Source: Pseudomonadota bacterium
GTDB lineage: Bacteria > Myxococcota_A > Polyangia > GCA-2747355
Direction of reading: 5' to 3'
DNA: 64,000 nt
Assembly (NCBI GenBank): GCA_016711215.1
Contig: JADJTL010000002.1
Coordinates: 558,001 to 622,000 of the forward strand
The position numbers were made by a program, and so were the translations under genes. Below, piece by piece: positions 41,328 through 49,406 of the stretch. The notes below the pieces were generated by a model. That model saw only the letters and a program-made list of their open reading frames with translations, was not told where the DNA came from and did no database searches. Every line of letters begins with the position of its first letter. The first letter of the stretch is position 1.

Positions 41328-43562
41328 TCAGGCGGGTCGGCGCGCGTTGACGACGATCGCCCGGACGACGAAGGCCAACAGCAGGAAGGCGCCCCCGAAG
41401 AAGATTAGATCGGGGCCGACGCGAGCCCAGGAGAGCATGCGCAGGACAGGGCCGGAGGTGATCTCTGGGCTGCGCGCGAACCACAGCCCGTCGCGGACGG
41501 CGTAGTAGAACTGGTAGAAGCCCGACGGCAAGAGACTGACCACGGTCATCAGCAGCAAGCCGCCGTTGAGCCCCCAGAAGCTGGCCTTGAGCAGCCCATC
41601 GGACCAGGCGGCCTTGCTCACTGTATGCCGCATCGAGAAGAGCATCAGCGAGATCGCCAGCAGGCCGTAGACGCCGAAGAGCGCGGTGTGCGCGTGCAGC
41701 GGCGTCGTGTTGATGCCCTGCGCGTAGTAGAGGACGATCGGCGGATTGATCAGGAACCCGAAGACGCCGGCACCGAGCATGTTCCAGAACGCGACCGAGA
41801 CGAAGAAGTAGATCGGCCAGCGATAGGGGTTGGCCTGGCCGGTCTTGGCCGCGCGCAGGTTCTGCACGGCCTCGAAGCCCAATAAGGTCAGCGGTACGAC
41901 CTCGAGCGCAGAGAAGACCGCCCCGAGCGCGACGACCAAGGTCGGCGCACCCGTCCAGTAGAGATGGTGGAAGGTGCCGATCACGCCGCTGCCGAGGTAG
42001 AGGAAGATGCTGAAGTAGACCGTGCGCAGGGCCAACACGGGCCCGACCACGCCGATGCGCGCGAGCAGGAAGGCCATGAAGACGGTGGCGAAGACCTCGA
42101 AGAAGCCCTCGACCCAGAGGTGCACGACCCACCAGCGCCAGTACTCGGCGTTGGTCAGGTGGCTACCCTGGCCGTAGAGCAGGCCGACCATGTAGAAGGC
42201 TGGAATGGTGATCGCGCTGTAGAGCAGCAGGTGCGTGATGCCGCCGGCATCGGCCTCGCGGCTGAGGGCGGGACGAATCGCGCGCACGACCAGCACCAGC
42301 CAGACCAGCATGCCGGCGATCAGCAGGAGCTGCCAGAAGCGGCCCAGCTCGATGTACTCGTAGCCCTGATGGCCGAACATGAAGCCGTCGCCGCCGAACA
42401 TGCCGCGGATCGAGGCGTAGGTGCCACCGAGCGCGCCGACCACCACGAGCACCACGGCGACCAGCAGCGCCCAAACCAGCTTGCCCTGATGCGCGGGCTC
42501 ACGGCCGACGAAGGGCCCGATAAAGAGCCCCGCGGCGAGGAAGCAGGTCGCGATGAAGAAGACGGCGAGCTGCACGTGCCAGGTGCGGACGGCCGCGTAG
42601 GGCAGGATCTCCCCGAGCGGAATGCCGAAGAAGCTGGTCCCCTCGACGGTGAAGTGGCCGGTGATCGACCCCAGCGCGGCCTGGATAACGAAGAGCGTGA
42701 TCGCGATCAAGAAGTAGGCGAGCGTCGCCTTTTGGCTCTTGGTCGGCGCGGGCTCGGCGAGGGTGGTGACCGGCGCGGCCTGGTAGTCCTCCTCGTGGAT
42801 GAACCGGCGGTAGAGGAAGATCGCAGCGGCGATGCCGAAGATCAGCAAGACGATGCTGGCGATCGACCAGATGACCATCCCGGGCAGTGGCTGATTGCCG
42901 ACCAGTGGGTCGTAGGGCCAATTGCTCGTGTAGGTATGGCCCCGATCCGGGCGCTGGGTGCCGGCGGCCCAGGCCAGCCAGGCGAAGAAGCTGGCCACGC
43001 GCCGGCCGTCCTCGGGATTGCCGATGATGTTGGCCTGCAGGCCCATGCCCTCATGGCCGCGCTGGAAGAGCCCGGTGTAGTAGCGCACGAGGCTGTTGTG
43101 GGCCTCGGCCTGGAAGGGGCTGAAGGTCAGGCGATCGGCCGCAGCGTCGTAGCGATTGGTCTTGATCTCCTCGGCGACGAGCGCGCTGATGCGCCCGCGC
43201 GTGCCCGTGTCCAGCGCGTTGAGGTCCGCCTGGGTAAAGACCGCCGCGGCCGCGGGGCCGCGTCCGAGATGGCGCGCGGCGAGGAAGAGCCCCATGCGGT
43301 GCAGGTAGTCGGCAGACCAGTCGGGTGCCAGGTAGGCGCCGTGACCCCAGATGCTGCCCATATGCTGGCCGCCGCGGCTGTAGAAGTAGCTCTGACCGCC
43401 GCGAACATCCTCCCCCGTGAAGACCGTCCCGCCGCCGGCGGCCACCGTGGCGCCGGGAATCGGCGGCTTCTGCTGGTTCATCAGGTAGCCGCCGAAGAGC
43501 AGTACCCCGAAGCTCATCGCCAGCAGAAATAGCAAGATCGCCTTCGTCACGCCGCTCTTCAT
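41328..43562 (-). CDS. norZ: quinol-dependent nitric oxide reductase (qNOR/NorZ)
   Basis: 744 residues with GGAGT upstream of the ATG. It is the fused single-subunit form: an N-terminal NorC-like part with one helix and a periplasmic domain without a c-heme CxxCH, then a 12-helix NorB-like core. Metal ligands are H329 (heme b), H481, H532 and H533 (FeB site), and H623/H625 (hemes), with the essential glutamates E485 and E489 in HLWVEGFFEV. It reduces two NO to N2O with quinol at the inner membrane. No nitrite reductase is nearby, so NO detoxification is as likely as denitrification. Confidence 0.95.
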   Translation of the reverse strand: MKSGVTKAILLFLLAMSFGVLLFGGYLMNQQKPPIPGATVAAGGGTVFTGEDVRGGQSYFYSRGGQHMGSIWGHGAYLAPDWSADYLHRMGLFLAARHLGRGPAAAAVFTQADLNALDTGTRGRISALVAEEIKTNRYDAAADRLTFSPFQAEAHNSLVRYYTGLFQRGHEGMGLQANIIGNPEDGRRVASFFAWLAWAAGTQRPDRGHTYTSNWPYDPLVGNQPLPGMVIWSIASIVLLIFGIAAAIFLYRRFIHEEDYQAAPVTTLAEPAPTKSQKATLAYFLIAITLFVIQAALGSITGHFTVEGTSFFGIPLGEILPYAAVRTWHVQLAVFFIATCFLAAGLFIGPFVGREPAHQGKLVWALLVAVVLVVVGALGGTYASIRGMFGGDGFMFGHQGYEYIELGRFWQLLLIAGMLVWLVLVVRAIRPALSREADAGGITHLLLYSAITIPAFYMVGLLYGQGSHLTNAEYWRWWVVHLWVEGFFEVFATVFMAFLLARIGVVGPVLALRTVYFSIFLYLGSGVIGTFHHLYWTGAPTLVVALGAVFSALEVVPLTLLGFEAVQNLRAAKTGQANPYRWPIYFFVSVAFWNMLGAGVFGFLINPPIVLYYAQGINTTPLHAHTALFGVYGLLAISLMLFSMRHTVSKAAWSDGLLKASFWGLNGGLLLMTVVSLLPSGFYQFYYAVRDGLWFARSPEITSGPVLRMLSWARVGPDLIFFGGAFLLLAFVVRAIVVNARRPA

Positions 43563-44028
43563 GCGTCACTCCTTGCGCGACCAAACCGGCCGAGGACCGC
43601 GCTGGATAGGTGGAATGCGCGGAGCATAGGTGAGTCGCGCTGACCTGCCAAGCGGAAGCGGCGGAAGCGGCGGGCCTGTAGTGGTGGGTCCGCAGGCCAG
43701 CGAGGCCGAGCAGCGCCAGCAGCGCCAAGACGACGGCCACGCTCCACGGCAGCACCGACCCGGGGAGCAGCCACTTGGCCGCTACCGCGCCACCAGCGCT
43801 GCAGAGCTTGAAGATCAGCGCGTCGGAGCTGCGCTCGCCGCGGATCTCGACCTGCTCGATGCTCTCGAGGGTGTGTCGCACGACCGCCTGGGTCCCGGCG
43901 CGCCGAACCAGCACGCCCCGCTCCAGCGAGAGCCCACTGCCCACCAGCATCGCCCAAACCCCGTTGGCGGACGGGGACAAGGACGGCGCGTGGCCCGGCT
44001 CGAGGTCCCGCTCCCCTGGCGTCGTCAT
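43051..44028 (-). CDS. small membrane protein upstream of norZ, 3' end unresolved
   Basis: The ATG at 44028 has an excellent ribosome binding site (GGAGGA), and the first 110-130 codons look coding: TPGERDLEPGHAPSLSP, LESIEQVEIRGERSSDALIF and one membrane helix WSVAVVLALLALLGLAGL. After about 43640 the same frame stays open but runs over norZ to 43051 with shadow-like, Arg-rich composition. So the true end is probably near 43560-43640, by a frameshift or sequencing slip in the CCGCTT repeat (about 43651-43672). The +1 frame there ends at 43559 with an ATGA overlap on norZ. The coding claim covers roughly 43640-44028 only. Family unknown. Confidence 0.4.
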   Translation of the reverse strand: MTTPGERDLEPGHAPSLSPSANGVWAMLVGSGLSLERGVLVRRAGTQAVVRHTLESIEQVEIRGERSSDALIFKLCSAGGAVAAKWLLPGSVLPWSVAVVLALLALLGLAGLRTHHYRPAASAASAWQVSATHLCSAHSTYPARSSAGLVAQGVTHEERRDEGDLAISAGDELRGTALRRLPDEPAEAADSRRHGGRRRRDGLHGGGCSRRSELLLQPRRPAYGQHLGSRRLPGTRLVCRLPAPHGALPRRAPSRTRPRGRGGLYPGGPQRAGHGHARAHQRARRRGDQDQSLRRCGRSPDLQPLPGRGPQQPRALLHRALPARP

Positions 44029-44167
44029 GCTTCCTCCGAAGCGGAAGCAATCGCGCGGCCGCCGTCGGCGTGCGAGCGCGAGCAAGGTCAGCGCTGCGCG
44101 CCACGGACCTCGACGATAGTAGAGCGTTCGCCCCGTCTGGGCCAAGGCTGGGTTCTCGACCGGCTTG

Positions 44168-44932
44168 TCAGGCGTGCCGAACGGCGGGGGAACGCAGCGG
44201 GGCGTCGCGGAGCAGATAGTGGTCCGTGAGCGTCCCGTCGGCGAAGAGGTTGAGGCTGCGCAGCTCGCGGGTGTGGTCGAAGCGCCAGAGGGTGACCTGC
44301 ATGCCCTCGTAGTCGCAGACCGGGTTGCCCTTGAAGCTGCCGACGGTCTGCAGCCCGGCGACAGGGGCGAAGGGGCGCGCATCGCCGAGCAGGCGGCGCA
44401 GGACCACCCGGCGCACGCCGATCGCGCGGCAGCGGGCGAGAAAGCAGCCGAGGTCGTCCTCGTTGTCCGCGTTGACGAGGGCCGAGACCTTCACGGGGAT
44501 GGTCGCGGCGGCGAGGATCGCGGCCAGGTCGGGGACCTGCGCTGAGCCCATCAGGCGTCGGTAGCGGCCTGGATCGAAGGAGGGGAAGGAAATGCAGGCG
44601 CGATCGTAGCTATTGAAGGCGGTGAGGCGCCGCAGCACCCGGGCTCCGTTGGTGTGCAGCGCGAGGCGGGCGCCGGCGTGCAAGCGGCGGCGCAGCAGCG
44701 CCAGCAAGCGGCGCTCGTGGCGATAGAGCTGTGGGTCGGAGTTCGTCCCGGTCAAGACCACGTCGCGCACGCGCGCGGCGTTGATGGCCTCGAGCAGCGC
44801 GTCGAGGTTGCGCGGCGGGTAGAGCGCGAGGTTGGGTTCGTTGAGCGGCGCGGGCAGCGCGCGACCGACACACCAGGGGCAAGCGCGATTGCAGGGGCCC
44901 GCGAAGAGGATATTGGCGAAGTCGTAGCTCAA
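44168..44932 (-). CDS. radical SAM protein, MoaA-like, no SPASM domain
   Basis: 254 residues from a TTG that overlaps the upstream stop (TTGA). The iron-sulfur motif CNRACPWC (CX3CX2C) lies near the N-terminus in NILFAGPCNRACPWC. The partial barrel shows VVLTGTNSDP (the GGE-like position), LALHTNGA and IPVKVSALVNADNEDD. There is one late Cys (NPVCDYEGM) but no Cys-rich auxiliary cluster domain. It should open SAM to a 5'-deoxyadenosyl radical; the substrate is unknown. Coupled to a HemW-like radical SAM gene and downstream of bioB. Confidence 0.85.
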   Translation of the reverse strand: MSYDFANILFAGPCNRACPWCVGRALPAPLNEPNLALYPPRNLDALLEAINAARVRDVVLTGTNSDPQLYRHERRLLALLRRRLHAGARLALHTNGARVLRRLTAFNSYDRACISFPSFDPGRYRRLMGSAQVPDLAAILAAATIPVKVSALVNADNEDDLGCFLARCRAIGVRRVVLRRLLGDARPFAPVAGLQTVGSFKGNPVCDYEGMQVTLWRFDHTRELRSLNLFADGTLTDHYLLRDAPLRSPAVRHA

Positions 44933-46485
44933 GGGAGGCGCTGAGGCGGCGAGGGGCGGGGCGGCGAGCGCGAGGCGGTGCGCGCGAGGCGCAGGGCGGG
45001 CCGGCGCGCGTGGCGGCCGACCCGCTGTGAGGGCTGTGAGGGCGCGCTGCCGGCGACCGCCGCGTCCAAGTCCAGCAGGTGAGCCTGAACCGAGGGCGCG
45101 TAGAAGAGCGCGATCACGCCATTGAGCTGAGCGACGCCAGCCGGGGTCAAGGCCAGCGCCTGCGGGTTGAGCTCCATCAGGCCGCGGGCGACGAGGAAGG
45201 CGACCTCATCGGCGAAGACACGCTCCAGCGGCTCGCCGAACTTGGAAAGGAAGGCCGCGCGATCAATCGCGCCGAAGTAGAAGCTGACCGCGCACATCTT
45301 GGCCATCAGCTGACGCCGCGGCAGGTGGTAGAGATCCTGGATCGGCAGGCGACGGGCAGCCAGCGCGCGTTGATAGGGGGCGAGGCGCTTGTTGGCCGCG
45401 CCAGCGTTATAGGCGAGCGTGCTCGGCGAGAGCGTCTGCGCGCCGAGCCCTAGACCCAGGTAGGGCATCCCCGCAACCACGCGCTGCGTCAGATAGGCGC
45501 TAGTGCCCGTTTCTCCCGGCAGGCGCGAGTAGGTCGTCTTGCCCGGCGGCGCATGATAGCCAGCCGGCAGCAAGAGCTGCGTCGCGAGCTGCTGCTGCTG
45601 CTGGATCTGCCCCAGCGTGACGCGCGAAGCCTGCGCCGCCAGGCGCGTCTGCTTGTAGCGCATGCGATAGAGAGTGATGGCCTCGGGTCCGAGCGCGATC
45701 GCATGCGCGAGCGTGGCCTGCCAGCTCGCGAGCGACTGCCCAGCGAAGCCGTACATGAGATCGACGTTGAGGCGCTTGAACCCCGCCAGGCGGACATGTT
45801 CGACGGCGCGACGCTGGTCGTCGGGGCCGCCGGCCTCACGACGCAGCGTGCGCAGCAAAGCTGGCTGCGCGACCTGAATTCCCATGCTGATGCGGTCGAT
45901 GCCGAGCGCACGCAACGCGACGAGCCGCTCGGGGGCGCGCGCGGCGAGGCGTGGGGTGGTCTCGATGCTGATGTCGGCGCCGGGCGCCCAGCGAAAGTGG
46001 CGGTGGACCGCGCTCAGCAGCCGGCCGATCGCTGCGGGCTCGAGCAGCGTCGGCGTGCCGCCACCGAGATCGAAGCCGTGCAGGCGACGGCTGGGCATGT
46101 CGAGCAGCGAGGCATAGAGCTCCAGCTCCTGCACCACCTCGTCGGCGTAGCCGAGCGCGCCAGCGGTCGCGGCCTCGCGCTCGACGACGGTGTAGGCGCA
46201 GAAGGCGCAGCGCCTGACGCAGAAGGGCACATGGACGTAGAGACAGAGCGCGTCGCTGCCGGCAAACGCGTGGCGCGTCGTCGCCTCGACCGCGCTGCGC
46301 GCCACGCGGTAGGGGCGCCAGGTCTGCGCATGGGCGATCGGGTAGGCCGTGTTGGCGAGGTGGTGGTGGCGCAGGCCCGCGGCGAAGACCTCGGCTGGCG
46401 CGAAACGCTGGCTGTCGGCGAGGGTCGGCTCGGCCCAGCCGAGCAGGGATGAGGCCACGCGCGGGGGCGCGGGCGTCAGGCTCAC
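44929..46485 (-). CDS. HemN/HemW-like radical SAM protein
   Basis: 518 residues from a GTG at 46485 that overlaps the TGA of the preceding gene (GTGA). The open frame continues upstream through a repeat, but that part belongs to the neighbour. Motifs: LYVHVPFCVRRCAFCAY (CX3CX2C), DLGGGTPTLL, DISIETTPR, MGIQVAQPALL and NVDLMYGFAGQS, as in the coproporphyrinogen oxidase-like family. A C-terminal winged-helix-like region has GLMELNPQALALTPAG. The CAY after the cluster resembles HemW more than true HemN (CxC). Function could be heme handling or another radical step. The C-terminal 45 residues are basic and disordered. Confidence 0.87.
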   Translation of the reverse strand: MSLTPAPPRVASSLLGWAEPTLADSQRFAPAEVFAAGLRHHHLANTAYPIAHAQTWRPYRVARSAVEATTRHAFAGSDALCLYVHVPFCVRRCAFCAYTVVEREAATAGALGYADEVVQELELYASLLDMPSRRLHGFDLGGGTPTLLEPAAIGRLLSAVHRHFRWAPGADISIETTPRLAARAPERLVALRALGIDRISMGIQVAQPALLRTLRREAGGPDDQRRAVEHVRLAGFKRLNVDLMYGFAGQSLASWQATLAHAIALGPEAITLYRMRYKQTRLAAQASRVTLGQIQQQQQLATQLLLPAGYHAPPGKTTYSRLPGETGTSAYLTQRVVAGMPYLGLGLGAQTLSPSTLAYNAGAANKRLAPYQRALAARRLPIQDLYHLPRRQLMAKMCAVSFYFGAIDRAAFLSKFGEPLERVFADEVAFLVARGLMELNPQALALTPAGVAQLNGVIALFYAPSVQAHLLDLDAAVAGSAPSQPSQRVGRHARRPALRLARTASRSPPRPSPPQRLP

Positions 46486-48233
46486 GGGCGCGCCTTCGCT
46501 GGCGGGCGCGCCTTCGCCGGCGGGCGCGTCTTCGCCGGCGGGCGCGTCTTCGCTGAAGGACGTGCCTTCGCGAGCGGGTAGCCGAGCGTGGCCCACGAGC
46601 GCAGGCCGCCGGCGAGGAAGCCAGCCGTCGCGCGGCCGCGCTGCCGGGCGATGCGCGCCGCGAGGAACGCAGCGCGGCCATCATCGTCGATGAAGACCAG
46701 CGTGCCCGCCGGCGCGCCGGCCCAGCACTCGCGCAGGACCGAAAGGGGAAGGTGCTGGGCGCCGGCGATCGTCCCCCCGCTGAGCCGCTCGCGCACGTCG
46801 ACGACGGCGAGGTTACGTCGCCGTCGCTGCAGCTGCTCGGGCGACCAGGCCACCGCCAACTCGACACGACAGGCGCCGGCGACGCTGCCCGCGACGTTGA
46901 GCGGATCGCGCGCCGCCGCGTAGGGCGCCGCATAGGCGAGGTCGAGACCGGCGACCGCCTCGACCGTCAGGCCACCCGCCAGCGCAGCGCTGACGACATC
47001 GAGGCGCTTGTCGACGCCCTGGCGCCCGAAGAGCTCGGCGCCGAGCAGCGTGCCTTGTCCGCTGTCGTAGAGCAGCTCTACCGTCAGCGTGTCGGCACCC
47101 GGATAGAAGGGATCCTGGGTTGGTGCATGCACCAGCAGGCTGCCCAGCGCGCCCCCGACCTGGCGTTGAGCCTCGCGGCGCGTCAGCCCGGCGCGACCGA
47201 GCGTCAGGGTGCCGGCGCGCAAGAGCGCGCTTCCGGCGGGCCGGCCCAGGCGCGCCTCGCCCCCGCCGGCATTGGCACCCGCGACCTGTGCGGTCTTGTC
47301 GGCGAGCGCGGCCTGCGGATTCCAGTAGGGCGCGTCGCCTGCCAGCGGCGGAACCGCGACGCAGGCGCCGCAGGCGAAGATCTGCGGCAGGCTGGTGCGG
47401 CAGCGCGCGTCGACGACGACCGCACGCTCACGGCTGACCTTGGCGCCGGCCCGGGCGAGCAGCCCGCTGCGCGGACGAACGCCCGTCGCGATCACCACCA
47501 GGTCGCAGTCGAGGCGCGTGCCGTCGGCGAGCCGCAGCCCACGCAGGTTGGCCGCGGCGCGCCCGGCGCGCTCGGCGCGCTCGATTACCGTGTCGAGGCG
47601 TACCGTCACCCCAGCGTCGCGCAACGCGCGGCAGGCCGCGGCGGCCGGCTCGGGGCCAAAGGTCGGCAGGAGCTGTGGACCGCGTTCGACCAGCGTCACC
47701 GCCAGCCCGCGCCGGCAAAGCGCGTCGGCGGCCTCGAGGCCGAAGAAGCCGCCGCCGAGCACCAGCGCGCGGCGCGCGCCGGCCGCGATCAGCGCCTGCA
47801 GACCCGCCAGATCGCGCGGGGTGCGCAGCGCGAGGACGTTCTTGGCCGGCAAGAGCCCCGCGATCTCGGGCGTTGGCGACTGCACACCGAGCGCGTAGAT
47901 CATCGTGTCGTAGCGCAGCTCGCCGTCGGCGAGCTGGAGGCGGCGCTGCGCCGGATCGATCGCCTCGACCTGCACGCCCGTGCGCACCTCGATGCGGTAG
48001 GTGTCCCGTAGCAGCGCCACCTGCTGCGCCGCCGCGGCCGCGTCCAGTGGCGGGACCTCGCCGGAGAGCTGGAAGGCGAGACCTCCGACGGCGTAGCTGA
48101 CCTGCTCGGCACGCTCGAGCAGCACGATACGGGCAGCCTCGTTGAGCTCGCGTGCGCGGGCCGCCGCAGTCGGTCCGGCCAGGGCTCCGCCGAGCACGAC
48201 GATTGTTCGACTCGAGGCTCTGGCGCCCATCAT
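46482..48233 (-). CDS. CoA-disulfide-reductase/rhodanese homologue lacking both catalytic cysteines
   Basis: 583 residues. FAD motif VVLGGALAGPTAAARA at the N-terminus, NAD(P) motif VLGGGFFGLEAADAL, second FAD block LPQIFACGACVAV, a dimerisation domain (LLYDSGQGTLLGAELFG) and a C-terminal rhodanese domain (LAVVDVRERLSGGTIAGAQH). In the CDR-RHD family the flavin-proximal cysteine lies in S-F-A-N-C-G; here it is SYAVGG (46-51), with Gly. The rhodanese cysteine in Y-C-x-x-G is Asp in FIDDDGRAAF. So neither thiol step is possible by the known route. The tail is an 18-base repeat encoding K-A/T-R-P-P-A units. It lies ten bases after bioB. Confidence 0.87.
   Translation of the reverse strand: MMGARASSRTIVVLGGALAGPTAAARARELNEAARIVLLERAEQVSYAVGGLAFQLSGEVPPLDAAAAAQQVALLRDTYRIEVRTGVQVEAIDPAQRRLQLADGELRYDTMIYALGVQSPTPEIAGLLPAKNVLALRTPRDLAGLQALIAAGARRALVLGGGFFGLEAADALCRRGLAVTLVERGPQLLPTFGPEPAAAACRALRDAGVTVRLDTVIERAERAGRAAANLRGLRLADGTRLDCDLVVIATGVRPRSGLLARAGAKVSRERAVVVDARCRTSLPQIFACGACVAVPPLAGDAPYWNPQAALADKTAQVAGANAGGGEARLGRPAGSALLRAGTLTLGRAGLTRREAQRQVGGALGSLLVHAPTQDPFYPGADTLTVELLYDSGQGTLLGAELFGRQGVDKRLDVVSAALAGGLTVEAVAGLDLAYAAPYAAARDPLNVAGSVAGACRVELAVAWSPEQLQRRRRNLAVVDVRERLSGGTIAGAQHLPLSVLRECWAGAPAGTLVFIDDDGRAAFLAARIARQRGRATAGFLAGGLRSWATLGYPLAKARPSAKTRPPAKTRPPAKARPPAKARP
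46486..46575. repeat. 18-base coding tandem repeat, five units
   Basis: Five imperfect 18-base units start at 46486, 46504, 46522, 46540 and 46558. They encode the basic K-A-R-P-P-A tail of the reductase-like protein, and end one base before the GTG start of the HemW-like gene. The unit is a multiple of three, so the copy number can vary without a frameshift. Confidence 0.92.
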
Positions 48234-48242
48234 CGCTCCTTG

Positions 48243-49361
48243 CTAGGTGGCGGCGGCGTTGCTGGGCCAGCAGCGCCCGCGGGCGAGCTCCTCGGCCGCC
48301 GCGGCGCCCGCGCCGTCGACGACGAAGCCTTCGCGCTCGACCTCGAAGCCGGCGTCGCGGATCAGGGCGATGGTGCGGTCAGCGCCGTGGCCGCCCGTAT
48401 TGAGGTAGCCCTCGGCGAAGAGCGAGTTGGCCGGGTAGAGCGCCAGCGCCTCGAGGGCGCGGAGATTCACCTCGCGGCCGCCCGCCGCACGGATCTCGGC
48501 GTCGGGGTTCGCCAGGCGAAAGAGGCAGAGCACGCGCAGGCAGTACTCCGGCGTGAGCTGGTCGACGGGGCCCAGCGCGGAGCCCGGCACGTGGACGTAG
48601 AAATTGACCGGGATCGAGCGAGCGCCGAGGCCTCGTAGCGTCTGCGCCAGCTCCACTACCTCGGCCGGTGCTTCGCCCATGCCGATGATCAACCCGCTGC
48701 AGACGTCGATGCCGGCGCCGCGCGCCGCCTGCAGGGTCGCCACGCGGTCGCTGTAGCCATGCGTCGTGCAAATCTGCGCGTAGCGTTCGGCGCTGGTGTT
48801 GAGGTTGTGGTTGTAGCGATCGAGCCCGGCCTGCTTGAGGACCTGGGCGCCGGCCTCGTCGAGCAGACCGGCAGAGATGCAGACCTCGAGCGGTGGATAG
48901 GTCGTCTTGATGCGACGCACGAGCTGCGCCAACCACTCGACGCGCCGCGCCGAGGGCCCGCGGCCCGAGAGCACGACGCAGTAGCGGTAGGCGCCGGCGG
49001 CATGCGCCCGACCGGCCTCAGCGAGGATCTGCTCGTCGTCCTTGAGGCGATAGCGCTCGATCGGCGCGCGGCTGTTCTTCGCCTGCGCGCAGTAGCTACA
49101 GTCCTCCGGGCAGCTTCCGTTCTGCGCGTTGTTCAGCACGTGAATCCGCACGCGGCGGCCAAAGTGGCGCTCGCGCACGGTGAACGCGGCCTGTACCAAC
49201 GCCAGCAGGGGAGCCTCGGAGGCCTTGAGCAGGCGCAGCGCATCGGCCTCGGCGAGCGGTCGCTGAGCCAGCGCGTCGGTAGTCACGCGCTCGAGCAGGG
49301 CAGCAGCTTCAGGTGGGCACGCGGCGGGCGCGCGCTCGTCGGAGATCGTGGCCAAAGTCAT
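48243..49361 (-). CDS. bioB: biotin synthase
   Basis: 372 residues. The cluster motif is CPEDCSYC (C84, C88, C91), with HVLNNAQNGS just before it. Other family blocks are RYNHNLNTS, TCSGLI-like DVCSGLIIGMGE, IPVNFYVHVPGSALG and AAGGREVNL (cluster-binding Arg region). It inserts sulfur into dethiobiotin using SAM and a [2Fe-2S] cluster. It is 45 bases downstream of bioC and ten bases upstream of the disulfide-reductase-like gene. Confidence 0.97.
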   Translation of the reverse strand: MTLATISDERAPAACPPEAAALLERVTTDALAQRPLAEADALRLLKASEAPLLALVQAAFTVRERHFGRRVRIHVLNNAQNGSCPEDCSYCAQAKNSRAPIERYRLKDDEQILAEAGRAHAAGAYRYCVVLSGRGPSARRVEWLAQLVRRIKTTYPPLEVCISAGLLDEAGAQVLKQAGLDRYNHNLNTSAERYAQICTTHGYSDRVATLQAARGAGIDVCSGLIIGMGEAPAEVVELAQTLRGLGARSIPVNFYVHVPGSALGPVDQLTPEYCLRVLCLFRLANPDAEIRAAGGREVNLRALEALALYPANSLFAEGYLNTGGHGADRTIALIRDAGFEVEREGFVVDGAGAAAAEELARGRCWPSNAAAT

Positions 49362-49406
49362 GATGGTCCTCGCGAAGCCCCAGATAGCACATGCAAGGGC
49401 CCTGCG

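Noticed and set aside
41964..43532. 522-codon open frame on the plus strand
   Set aside because: It is antisense to norZ, rich in Asp/Glu/His/Gln from reversed hydrophobic codons. No start context or motif.
46486..46596. longer start for the HemW-like gene
   Set aside because: The extra residues are the neighbour's repeat read in another frame; GTG at 46485 gives a four-base overlap.
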